Below are positions 46,744-54,253 of a stretch of 64,000 nt of DNA, piece after piece. Below the pieces are notes generated by a model, which was given only the letters and a program-made list of their open reading frames with translations, made no database searches and was not told where the DNA came from. This DNA comes from Sporosarcina ureilytica. Its GTDB lineage: Bacteria; Bacillota; Bacilli; Bacillales_A; Planococcaceae. The position numbers and the translations under genes are program-made. Where the stretch lies: assembly GCF_001753205.1 (NCBI RefSeq), contig NZ_CP017560.1:434001-498000 (forward strand), written 5' to 3'. Position 1 is the first letter of the stretch; each line of letters begins with the position of its first letter.

Positions 46744-47507
46744 TTTGGCAAGAGTCCTTCCATCGGGCTGCTGGCTACTGCGTAGTCACGTTCAGGCATC
46801 CGTCCAGCCTCAAAACCAAGTCGTCCCGCTTCAATCGCAAGTTTCATCGCTTCTGCCATTTTCACTGGGTCCTTTGCTTCGGATACGGCCGTGTTTAATA
46901 AAACAGCATCCGCGCCGAGTTCCATCGCATAGGCTGCATCTTTTGGAGAACCAATGCCAGCATCGATAATGACAGGGACTTCCGATTGTTCGATAATGAA
47001 GGACAAATTCAATGGATTTAAAATGCCGCGGCCTGATCCGATAGGGGCTGCTCCAGGCATGATGGCATGGACACCCATTTCACATAATCTGCGGGCAAGT
47101 ACAACGTCATCAGATGTATAGGGAAGTACGATAAAACCTTCATCCAATAACATTTCAGTTGCACGTAATGTTTCAACTGGGTCTGGCAACAAGGAGTGGT
47201 CACAGCCAATAATTTCTACCTTAACCATGTCGCATAAACCGGATGCCTTTGCGAGTTTTGCGATACGAACGGCTTCCTCAGCTGTTTTTGCACCAGCGGT
47301 ATTGGGTAGCAAAGTATATTTTGAAAGATCAAGTTTTTCTAAGAAATTTGGTTGTGATGGTTCAAAAATGTTCATTCGACGGACCGCGAATGTTAAAATT
47401 TCTGCTTCAGAAACACGAACAGCTTCTTTTTGAGTCTCAAATGATGGATATTTACCAGTTCCTAACAATAATCTCGATGAAAATGAATGGTTTCCTATTT
47501 TTAGCAT
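46740..47507 (-). CDS. thiG: Thiazole synthase ThiG
   Basis: This TIM-barrel enzyme of 255 residues condenses DXP, dehydroglycine and ThiS-thiocarboxylate into the thiazole of thiamine. The segments [12 protein letters not shown], the catalytic Lys in [17 protein letters not shown] and [17 protein letters not shown] are conserved. ATG 47507 lies nine bases after AGGAGG; ATG 47513 is too near. It overlaps thiF, and its start region overlaps the thiS stop. Confidence 0.95.
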   Translation of the reverse strand: MLKIGNHSFSSRLLLGTGKYPSFETQKEAVRVSEAEILTFAVRRMNIFEPSQPNFLEKLDLSKYTLLPNTAGAKTAEEAVRIAKLAKASGLCDMVKVEIIGCDHSLLPDPVETLRATEMLLDEGFIVLPYTSDDVVLARRLCEMGVHAIMPGAAPIGSGRGILNPLNLSFIIEQSEVPVIIDAGIGSPKDAAYAMELGADAVLLNTAVSEAKDPVKMAEAMKLAIEAGRLGFEAGRMPERDYAVASSPMEGLLPN

Positions 47508-47509
47508 GT

Positions 47510-47716
47510 TCATCCGCCTCCTACAAAGTGAATAATTTCAATCTGGTCTCGGTCCATAATTGGTTTATCATAAGCGTCTTTTTCGAGAATGTTTTTATTC
47601 AATTCCACAATAAGAATTCTTTCCTCAAGATTTAAGTGGACAAGCAATTGCTGAACATTCTCAACGGCTTTTGGAATTTCTTGTGTGTTCCCATTTAGTT
47701 CAATTTTTTTAGTCAT
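47510..47716 (-). CDS. thiS: Sulfur carrier protein ThiS
   Basis: This ubiquitin-like sulfur carrier of 68 residues ends in VGGG; the terminal Gly-Gly is the thiocarboxylate site. It starts [15 protein letters not shown] after GAGGAGGATTATC. It is coupled to thiG, whose start lies within the last bases. An open frame upstream of 47716 overlaps tenI and is not used. Confidence 0.92.
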   Translation of the reverse strand: MTKKIELNGNTQEIPKAVENVQQLLVHLNLEERILIVELNKNILEKDAYDKPIMDRDQIEIIHFVGGG

Positions 47717-47729
47717 TGATAATCCTCCT

Positions 47730-48323
47730 CTATGTATGAATGGCATCATAATACTCTTTGGCGATGTTTTTTGGATGATCGCTTTCAAATATAGTAGACA
47801 TTACCGCTACGCCTGCGATCCCTACTTCTCTTAATTGTTCGATATGACTTGGAAGAATGCCGCCAATCGCGTAGACAGGAATGGTTAGCGACGAAACAAT
47901 ATGCCGCAAGTCATCGGTTCCGCGCGGTTGCAATCCGGGTTTTGAATTTGTTTTAAATAAATGACCATATAACACAGTTTCTGCGCCATCTGCCTCGGCA
48001 GCTATCGCATCTTCAAGAGAGTGGATGGATTTTCCAAATGACAGCGCTGGATACTTACGCAATAAATCAGGAAGTGATAATCCGCCTGGCAATTGTACTT
48101 TATCAATTTGTTCGGAACTTGCAATCGTAGGATTTCCGTGGACAATCATTTTCTTTACGTTAAAATTCACTGCTTTTAGCTTTTGAATTAATTTCAATAT
48201 CTCTGTATCTGTTTTCGACTTTTCTCTTAAAATCACTGCGTCAATATACGGTTCAATAGATAGTAATGTGTGAATTAATTCATCTATCGGCATACGGTCA
48301 TTCGTAACTACAATGAGCTTCAT
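47730..48323 (-). CDS. tenI: Thiazole tautomerase TenI / thiamine-phosphate synthase-like
   Basis: This 197-residue TIM-barrel protein has IVVTNDRMPIDEL, VILREKS, KMIVHGN, FGKSIHSLEDA and PVYAIGGILPSHI. Sequence and position first in tenI-thiS-thiG-thiF favour TenI, which isomerises the ThiG product, over ThiE. It is the first gene after the TPP riboswitch. The operon has no thiO/thiH gene to supply dehydroglycine. Confidence 0.88.
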   Translation of the reverse strand: MKLIVVTNDRMPIDELIHTLLSIEPYIDAVILREKSKTDTEILKLIQKLKAVNFNVKKMIVHGNPTIASSEQIDKVQLPGGLSLPDLLRKYPALSFGKSIHSLEDAIAAEADGAETVLYGHLFKTNSKPGLQPRGTDDLRHIVSSLTIPVYAIGGILPSHIEQLREVGIAGVAVMSTIFESDHPKNIAKEYYDAIHT

Positions 48324-48340
48324 CAGATCCTCCTTTACGC

Positions 48341-48374
48341 AAAAAAGACTACTTCCCGCAGTAGGAAAGTAGTC
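48341..48374 (-). terminator. Expression-platform terminator of the TPP riboswitch
   Basis: On the minus strand GACTACTTTCC pairs with GGGAAGTAGTC, followed by six T, 17 bases before the tenI start. It is the likely switch-controlled terminator. Confidence 0.85.
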
Positions 48375-48404
48375 GTCATAGACAGTATAAACGCATAAAT
48401 AATC

Positions 48405-48505
48405 TGACGGCCACTTCCCTACGCAGGTCCAAACCTGTTCAGGTAATAAGGGTATCAGAGTTACACTCTTCTCTCAGTCCTTTTCAAGGATTCCCCCAAT
48501 GGTCA
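48405..48505 (-). promoter_or_regulatory. TPP riboswitch
   Basis: The minus-strand sequence carries the THI-box landmarks in order: CTGAGA, ATACCC, ACCTGAACAGG and GCGTAGGGAAGT. It sits between the operon promoter region and tenI with a terminator downstream, so thiamine pyrophosphate should switch off tenI-thiS-thiG-thiF. Confidence 0.93.
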
Positions 48506-48686
48506 ATGTTGTGTTGAATTTTCAATCTACTACTAGTGTAGCATATTGTTTTTTTGAATGAAAGAAAGGAGTGAGAATTACTGAAAAAGCAAGAAAACGG
48601 TTCTCGTCTATTTCTGGAAATACACTAGTTGTTACACGGTCTGCAATAGGTAAGTGAATACGGTTAAGTTGATTGCATAGTACGTA

Positions 48687-48709
48687 CTAAAAAACATCCT
48701 GTATGGATG
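48687..48709 (-). terminator. Terminator after the FNR-type regulator gene
   Basis: On the minus strand CATCC-ATACA-GGATG is followed by TTTTTT, 13 bases past the stop at 48722. Confidence 0.78.
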
Positions 48710-48721
48710 GCTTTTAGAGGG

Positions 48722-49435
48722 TTAGACGAGTAGTAAACTATCTAAATCTATAATTTCTATTTTGCTAGGTGTATGCTGTCGAATCCATCCAGCCTCTTCA
48801 AAGTCAGCTAGTTTTCGGCTGACCGTTTCAGGTGTTGTCCCAAGATGAGAAGCGAGGTCTTTTCGACTCATCGGCAGTGTAATGCGTTTACTTTTCTTTT
48901 CCTCGACTACATTTGCAAGGTACATCGCGATTCTTGTCTCGGTGGATTCCATCGCAATGCTTGCTGCCTGTTTTTCGGTCTTAGACAATCTCGTTGAAAA
49001 TTCAGTGAGGACTTTTAAGGAGATTGCGGGATATTTCAATAAAAACTGTTGGAAATCATCTCTTCCCATCACACATAATTCTACGGGTTCCATCGCTTCT
49101 GCATAGGCATCGTGCACGGATTCAGAGAATAAAGAAAGTTCTCCAGTGAAATCGCCTGGTTCTAGAATACGCACAAGTTGTTCTTTGCCAGTGTCTGATA
49201 AACGATAAATTTTCACCCGACCCTTATGAACGATATATAACCCATCTGACGGTTCATTCGCTCGATAAATTGTATGGCCTCGTGGATGTTTTACAGAATT
49301 AGTAGTTTTGACAATTTCACTCATTTCAGCAGTTGTTAAATGATTAAATATCGGCACAATAGAGATGCACATTTTCTGCATCTCCACGGCTCCATGTTCG
49401 CAATGATTGTTTTCTGTCAATCTTCTCCACCTCAT
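48722..49435 (-). CDS. FNR-type Crp family regulator
   Basis: This 237-residue protein has an N-terminal Cys-containing segment, a cyclic-nucleotide-like sensor domain (about 30-150) and a winged HTH (SRKDLASHLGTTPETVSRKL). The recognition helix has Glu203, Ser206 and Arg207, matching the E-xx-SR of E. coli FNR. Cys12, Cys23 and Cys121 resemble three of the four FNR Fe-S ligands. ATG 49435 shares ATGA with the ATPase stop; TTG 49420 after AGGTGG is an alternative. It is last in an operon preceded by two FNR boxes. Confidence 0.88.
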   Translation of the reverse strand: MRWRRLTENNHCEHGAVEMQKMCISIVPIFNHLTTAEMSEIVKTTNSVKHPRGHTIYRANEPSDGLYIVHKGRVKIYRLSDTGKEQLVRILEPGDFTGELSLFSESVHDAYAEAMEPVELCVMGRDDFQQFLLKYPAISLKVLTEFSTRLSKTEKQAASIAMESTETRIAMYLANVVEEKKSKRITLPMSRKDLASHLGTTPETVSRKLADFEEAGWIRQHTPSKIEIIDLDSLLLV

Positions 49436-51318
49436 TCAGTTTGCAGGATTGGCGTCGCATTCTCATTTTTACCGTTCTTGTTATTATAACGCATTAATCG
49501 AACAGCGTTAAGAATAACTAGAAGTACACTTAGTTCGTGAATCAGCATACCAGATGCTAAGAATACTTTTCCGAATAGGACACCTGCCAGTAAGATTACT
49601 ACTGTTCCTACCGCAAAGAATGTGTTCTGTCGCATATTACGTACAGTGGCTTTTGCTAAAGAATAGGCGTGTGAAAATTGGTCGAGTCGGTCTGCCATTA
49701 AAACAACATCCGCAGTTTCCATTGAAATATCCGTTCCGCCTTCGCCCATTGCAAGCCCGATGTCAGCAGTCGCGATTGCAGGTGCGTCGTTAATACCGTC
49801 TCCTGCCATAGCAACACGGTGACCTGCATTCTTTAACTTTTGGACCATGGCAACCTTGTCTTCAGGTAATAGCTCCGCGTGTACCGCGTCAAGGCCAAGT
49901 TGCTTGCCGACAAGTTCGGCGGTATGTCGGTTATCACCAGTTAACATAATGATTTGTTTGATGCCGTTTTCGCGTAACTCTTGTAGTGCGCTTGCAGCTT
50001 CAGGACGAATTTGATCTGCGATGGAGATGATTCCCGCAATGGTTCCGTCAATGGCTGCAAAAATGGCAGTATTTCCAGCCTTTTCACGTTCTATTGCATA
50101 AGCTTCGACTTTGCTAGCAATCTCTATGCCGTTGGTACGCATTAGTTTTCGATTTCCAATCACGAGCGCCTGACCTTCAATTTCCGCACGAATCCCATTT
50201 CCTTCAATCACTTCTGCATTTTCGGGCTCATTCACAAGCGCAAGATTTCGTTGTTCTGCTTCTTTTACAATCGTTTGACCAAGATGGTGTTCAGAAATCA
50301 TTTCTGCCTCGGCAACGATACGTAGTAAGTCGTTTTCATTGGGGCCAACAGTATGGATATCCGTTACTTCAGGACGTCCGCGAGTCAACGTACCTGTTTT
50401 ATCAAAAACGACTGTGTCAATTTTTCCGAGATTTTCCATGATTTCTCCACCTTTAATCAAGGCGCCATTACGGGCACCATTACCAATCCCTGCAACGATT
50501 GAAACAGGGGCTGAAATCACAAGTGCACCGGGACAAGCGACAACTAGGAAAGTAAGTGTCATTTCAATATTTCTCGTGACTAAATAAACGAGAATGGACA
50601 TAACGACAATTGCTGGTGTGTAAATATTTGCAAATCGATCAAGAAACTTTTGTGTTTTAGATTTTGTTTCTTGTGCATCTTCAACAAGTTCGATAATACG
50701 CGCGAAAGTTGTATCATCTCCAACACGGTCAGCAAGCACTTCGATAAATCCATTTTCTAAGATAGAACTGCTGAATACACGATCTTGTTTTGTTTTCGTT
50801 ACGGGTACAGATTCACCAGTAATGGCAGATTCATTTAAAGTGGCTTTACCGGAAATAATTTCTCCATCAATCGCAACTTTTTCACCCGAACGGACGATGA
50901 CGCGGTCTCCTTCTTCTACATCATCGACGGAAATAGTCATCGTTTCTCCGTCACGTAAAACGGTTGCCTCGACAGGCGCCATATCGATTAGTGAACGAAG
51001 GGAAGACCGTGTTTTTTCTAATGTCCGTACTTCTAAAAAAGCACCGAATAGGAATAAAAAGGTGACTGCTGCTGACTCAACGTACTCTCCAATAAACAGT
51101 GCACCGACAACAGCAATGGTCACGAGTAATTCGATGCTAAATGTTTTCATTCGAATTGCTTGGAACGCTTTGATGGCAATTGGAGTACCCGCAATAACCG
51201 TCGCTAAAATAAGTGTCCCTTGCCGCCATTCGTGCAGGCCTCCGAGGTGGAGACCGATAGCGATAAGAAGCAAAGCCCCTGTAACGGCGGTAATTTGTGA
51301 GGTTCTTCTTGCATTCAT
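49432..51318 (-). CDS. P1B-type heavy-metal ATPase with CPG motif
   Basis: This 628-residue metal-transporting ATPase has the actuator TGES, phosphorylation site DKTGTL, HP-like locus SEHHLGQ, MLTGDN and GDGINDAP. The membrane metal site reads CPGALVIS rather than the CPC or SPC of most P1B pumps. There is no N-terminal HMA domain; a separate HMA protein is encoded upstream. Zn/Cd/Pb or Cu export are possible and the metal cannot be fixed from sequence. ATG 51318 follows AAAGGTGGG. Confidence 0.92.
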   Translation of the reverse strand: MNARRTSQITAVTGALLLIAIGLHLGGLHEWRQGTLILATVIAGTPIAIKAFQAIRMKTFSIELLVTIAVVGALFIGEYVESAAVTFLFLFGAFLEVRTLEKTRSSLRSLIDMAPVEATVLRDGETMTISVDDVEEGDRVIVRSGEKVAIDGEIISGKATLNESAITGESVPVTKTKQDRVFSSSILENGFIEVLADRVGDDTTFARIIELVEDAQETKSKTQKFLDRFANIYTPAIVVMSILVYLVTRNIEMTLTFLVVACPGALVISAPVSIVAGIGNGARNGALIKGGEIMENLGKIDTVVFDKTGTLTRGRPEVTDIHTVGPNENDLLRIVAEAEMISEHHLGQTIVKEAEQRNLALVNEPENAEVIEGNGIRAEIEGQALVIGNRKLMRTNGIEIASKVEAYAIEREKAGNTAIFAAIDGTIAGIISIADQIRPEAASALQELRENGIKQIIMLTGDNRHTAELVGKQLGLDAVHAELLPEDKVAMVQKLKNAGHRVAMAGDGINDAPAIATADIGLAMGEGGTDISMETADVVLMADRLDQFSHAYSLAKATVRNMRQNTFFAVGTVVILLAGVLFGKVFLASGMLIHELSVLLVILNAVRLMRYNNKNGKNENATPILQTE

Positions 51319-51387
51319 AATGTATCCCACCTTTTTTAAATTTATTATGAAAACATATAAATCTTAATCATACAGATAAATCCTTTA

Positions 51388-51418
51388 GGAAACCCCGGAC
51401 GCATCCGGGGTTTTTTTT
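51388..51418. terminator. Hairpin between the HMA and ATPase genes
   Basis: AAACCCCGGA pairs with TCCGGGGTTT around CGCA. The T-run is on the plus side; on the minus strand only TTT follows the stem. It may act as partial terminator or RNA-stabilising stem, lowering ATPase expression relative to the HMA protein. Confidence 0.65.
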
Positions 51419-51638
51419 ATGAAACTTTTTGTGAAAGAACAGGGTACCCAAGTTTAGTAATTGTGTTTTGAATATCTTCTGCTTGGACCTTGTTTTCATC
51501 AAACTGTGTGCGGACACGGTTGGAGTGGAAAAGAACTTTTACTTCCTCAACGCCCTCCATTTTCTCCAGTGTACTCTGGATTTTTTTCACACAAGTCGGG
51601 CAACCAAGTGGTTCAAGATTAAAAACAGCTTTTTTCAT
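51417..51638 (-). CDS. HMA-domain metal-binding protein
   Basis: This 73-residue CopZ-like protein has the metal site CPTC in LGCPTCVKKI and the ferredoxin-like HMA pattern (TLEKMEGVEEVKVLF). It probably hands metal to the ATPase encoded next. ATG 51638 is nine bases after GGAGG. Upstream in-frame codons to 51692 have no Shine-Dalgarno and overlap the promoter. Confidence 0.9.
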   Translation of the reverse strand: MKKAVFNLEPLGCPTCVKKIQSTLEKMEGVEEVKVLFHSNRVRTQFDENKVQAEDIQNTITKLGYPVLSQKVS

Positions 51639-51672
51639 ATTGTTCATCCTCCAAATGTTTATTTGTACCTTA

Positions 51673-51714
51673 AGTGTAAGATGTTTGTTCATTCCGTTCC
51701 TTGATGTGCGTCAA
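51673..51714 (-). promoter_or_regulatory. FNR-dependent promoter (proximal)
   Basis: FNR-box half-sites TTGAT/GTCAA at 51701-51714, then exactly 22 bases, then TACACT as -10 (51673-51678, minus strand). The spacing places the box at -41.5, as in class II FNR-activated promoters. It is directly upstream of the HMA gene. Confidence 0.75.
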
Positions 51715-51786
51715 GTTCTGGGAAAATTCTTTAGATGATCTGAACGTGTAACACTTGATCGTGTTGCTTTTTTACTTTGTACATGA

Positions 51787-51828
51787 AGTATAGGGCGATT
51801 ACTAAAAAAGTTCCTTGATGTATATCAA
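51787..51828 (-). promoter_or_regulatory. FNR-dependent promoter (distal)
   Basis: The perfect FNR box TTGATGTATATCAA at 51815-51828 is followed on the minus strand by exactly 22 bases and TATACT (51787-51792). The geometry is the same as the proximal promoter, 114 bases further upstream. Confidence 0.8.
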
Positions 51829-51993
51829 GACTGATAGGAAATGTTAACGCTTCATCTTAGTAAAATGATTAATAGTTTATGGAACATGCCAAAAGGACTA
51901 ATTTCTAAATTTAAGAACAATGGTGATTTAGCATCACAAAATTGTTCATTTCGTCTAGAAAGTTATATGATAAATATAAGAAAGGATTGAACA

Positions 51994-53028
51994 ATGTTAA
52001 AAAAGAAACAGTCATTTCATGATTTAAGAAGAAACTTATTATTAGTAGTTTTACCTATTTTATTTCTCAGCGCTTTATTTTCGATCGTTTTAGGCAATCG
52101 AGTTTTTCTGTTTGATGTTTATATAGAACTATTCTTTGCTTGTACTTTCATGCTTGGATGGTTTGCTACATTAGTCAATCGCCGGATGAAGTATTTGGAG
52201 ATTATCATATTATTTGGGTTGTATACTTATCATGTGGTGAGCGTTACAAACGTAGTAAGAAGACATAGAGGGATTGAAGGGGCAATCGATTTCGATTCAT
52301 ATATCGTTTGGCTTCCACTCATCCTCATTTGGACATTTGCAATATGGAGAAAAAAGGTGGCTATAGGAGTCTCTTTATTCTTACTGATTGGCACAATCAT
52401 TCCAGGCGTTTATTATATGAACGAATTAAATCAGTCATTTCTGGAATCATTTGCCCAGCTAATCTTGTCTATGATTGTCTATATTTTGGTGCTCATCTAT
52501 TCATTTAAGATTGTGAAGGCGCATGCGGAAGTAGAAATCATGCGTCGTCAATTACGTATAGATCCGCTCACGCAAATTGGGAACCGTTTTCAAGTTGATG
52601 AGTGGTTGCAGTCTTTTTTGAACGAGAAAAAGGAAGATGATTATTCGATTATCTTTTTTGATATCGATCATTTTAAGAAAATTAATGATCAATTTGGGCA
52701 TAGTGTAGGTGATGAGGTATTACGGGAATTTACGCAGGTCGTTCAAAATGAGTTAAGAAATAACGAGTATTTTGGCCGCTGGGGTGGCGAGGAGTTTATG
52801 ATTATCCTTCGCGGATCAGAATGTGTTGCATATACGTTAGCGGAAAATTTACGCCAGGCCATTGAATCTTTTCGTTTTACTGGTGTCAATCGGGTAACAG
52901 CGAGTTTTGGCGTTTCTGAATTTATTCAGGGGGATACGGCGCATTCCTTGTTATTAAGGGTGGATAAAAGACTTTACGTATCTAAAGAAAATGGACGAAA
53001 CCGAGTAACAGGTAAAATGGAGGAATAA
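51994..53028 (+). CDS. Membrane diguanylate cyclase (GGDEF)
   Basis: This 344-residue protein has six hydrophobic segments in the first 175 residues. A GGDEF domain follows, with intact active site RWGGEEFMII, Mg ligands FFDIDHFKKIND and substrate-side GHSVGDEVL. It should make c-di-GMP, in contrast to the EAL protein at 25339. The sensor has the 5/6-helix layout of 5TM-LYT-like or MASE regions, not assigned. It is divergent from the metal operon. ATG 51994 follows AAAGGATTG. Confidence 0.92.
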   Translation: MLKKKQSFHDLRRNLLLVVLPILFLSALFSIVLGNRVFLFDVYIELFFACTFMLGWFATLVNRRMKYLEIIILFGLYTYHVVSVTNVVRRHRGIEGAIDFDSYIVWLPLILIWTFAIWRKKVAIGVSLFLLIGTIIPGVYYMNELNQSFLESFAQLILSMIVYILVLIYSFKIVKAHAEVEIMRRQLRIDPLTQIGNRFQVDEWLQSFLNEKKEDDYSIIFFDIDHFKKINDQFGHSVGDEVLREFTQVVQNELRNNEYFGRWGGEEFMIILRGSECVAYTLAENLRQAIESFRFTGVNRVTASFGVSEFIQGDTAHSLLLRVDKRLYVSKENGRNRVTGKMEE

Positions 53029-53099
53029 CCCTTTTTCTTCAGTCAAATCTGCATTATACTAAAAGTGAACGTTGATCCGAAAAGAAAAGGAGTAGGCGC

Positions 53100-53780
53100 A
53101 TGAAACTCATTTATAAAGGTAAAACGAAAGATGTATTTGAAGCTGAAAATGGTCAAGTATTGCTAAAGTTTAAAGATGATGTAACAGGCGAAGATGGTGT
53201 TTTTGACCCGGGTGCCAATACAGTCGGTTTGACGATTGAAGGTATGGGCCAGTCAGGGTTACGTATGACAACCTATTTTTTTGAAAAACTTGCGGAAAAA
53301 GGAATCCCTACGCATTTCGTGGAATCAAATCTTGAAGAAGCCACGATGCTCGTGAAGTCAGCGAATATGTTCGGTGCAGGTCTAGAAGTGATTTGTAGGT
53401 ATCGCGCGGTAGGTAGTTTCTTAAAACGGTATGGTGCATACTGTGAAGAAGGTCAACCATTAGATGCATTCGTGGAAGTCACGTTAAAAGATGATAAGCG
53501 CAATGATCCACCTATTAATCAGGATGGGCTTGCGCAATTAGGCATTTTAACAAAGGCAGAATACGAAACACTCGTGAAGTTAACAAAAGAAATATCTTCC
53601 GTTGTGAAAGATGAGTTGGCTGTCAAAGGCTTAGAACTTTATGATATTAAACTTGAGTTTGGTCTGGATGCAGAAGGAAATATGATGCTCATAGACGAAA
53701 TTTCTGGCGGTAATATGCGTGCATATAAAGATGGACAATCTGTACAGCCGCTTGAATTAGAAAAAATGTTACTCCAGTAA
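53100..53780 (+). CDS. SAICAR synthase PurC-like enzyme, outside a purine operon
   Basis: This 226-residue enzyme has the SAICAR synthase series: YKGKTKDVFE, VICRYRAVGSFLKRYG, LKDDKRNDPPIN and DEISGGNMR. The usual PurC role is ligation of aspartate to CAIR in purine synthesis. Here it stands alone with its own terminator and none of the pur genes around, so it may be a second copy or a relative with another role. ATG 53100 follows AAAAGGAGTAGGC. Confidence 0.85.
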   Translation: MKLIYKGKTKDVFEAENGQVLLKFKDDVTGEDGVFDPGANTVGLTIEGMGQSGLRMTTYFFEKLAEKGIPTHFVESNLEEATMLVKSANMFGAGLEVICRYRAVGSFLKRYGAYCEEGQPLDAFVEVTLKDDKRNDPPINQDGLAQLGILTKAEYETLVKLTKEISSVVKDELAVKGLELYDIKLEFGLDAEGNMMLIDEISGGNMRAYKDGQSVQPLELEKMLLQ

Positions 53781-53799
53781 AACATGATGAACACTAAAA

Positions 53800-53836
53800 A
53801 GACGAGACACATTCACATTGTTGAATGTGTCTTTTC
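53800..53836 (+). terminator. Terminator after the PurC-like gene
   Basis: GACACATTCA pairs with TGAATGTGTC, followed by TTTTCTT. Confidence 0.8.
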
Positions 53837-53880
53837 TTATGGTATTTGGTATAACCTAGCGAGAGAGAAACATAGGCCGT

Positions 53881-53909
53881 TGACAAAAACAATTAATCAT
53901 CATATAATT
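53881..53909 (+). promoter_or_regulatory. Consensus sigma-A promoter upstream of the MarR remnant
   Basis: TTGACA (53881-53886), 17 bases, TATAAT (53904-53909): a perfect consensus promoter, which implies need for a repressor. Confidence 0.88.
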
Positions 53910-53912
53910 AAC

Positions 53913-53924
53913 TTGAATTCAAGA
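53913..53924. promoter_or_regulatory. Palindromic operator candidate 1 (MhqR-like)
   Basis: The perfect palindrome CTTGAATTCAAG sits right after the -10 box, over the expected transcription start. It resembles the MhqR site of B. subtilis (ATCTCGAATTCGAGAT, from memory). Confidence 0.6.
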
Positions 53925-53928
53925 TAAA

Positions 53929-54212
53929 TTAAAAAGTTATTTTAAGGTTATTCGTTTTTTAACACGCGTATTAGAGTTAATAAAAAAACGTGTGGAACAA
54001 GATATAATTTTTTTGACCATATACCTCGAATTCGAGATGATTTAATGTGGATCTTGATTAAAGTATTTAGTTAAAGGGCATCGAATAGTATGTCTGATTT
54101 TGTTCCATTAGTTAATGATAGAGGATATTCGTTTGTTATCAGTGTAGTTTCCAAACATGGGCATAAGAAATTAAAACAGTTACATCGTTCATCTTTTAAG
54201 GGGGCGGTTTAA
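53929..54212 (+). pseudogene. Decayed MarR-family regulator gene
   Basis: Two frames read as pieces of a MarR protein. Frame 53929-54045 gives LFKVIRFLTRVLELIKKRV, like the first dimerisation helix, but has no normal start codon. Frame 54090-54212 gives NDRGYSFV followed by GHKKLKQLH, like the wing DRRYxxV...TxKGxxL and last helix. The DNA-binding helix between them is missing. The next gene is a quinone reductase, a typical target of MhqR-type MarR repressors. Weak but consistent. Confidence 0.5.
54025..54036. promoter_or_regulatory. Palindromic operator candidate 2 (MhqR-like)
   Basis: The perfect palindrome CTCGAATTCGAG is flanked by AT-rich sequence with a TTGACC seven bases before it. 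Its core is identical to the MhqR consensus as remembered. It lies about 220 bases before wrbA, inside the MarR remnant. Confidence 0.6.
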
Positions 54213-54253
54213 TACGGAGTAATATGGAAATAATTTTAGAGAAGGTGGAATAA

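Noticed and set aside
48571..48657. 28-residue frame from GTG 48571 near AAGGAGTG
   Set aside because: The start overlaps its own Shine-Dalgarno, the length is small and nothing similar is recognised; it lies in the gap behind the FNR gene.
51747..51774. Plus-strand terminator-like hairpin AACAC/GTGTT with six T
   Set aside because: No plus-strand gene ends here and the stem is only about five pairs; possibly an antisense stop, not listed as a feature.
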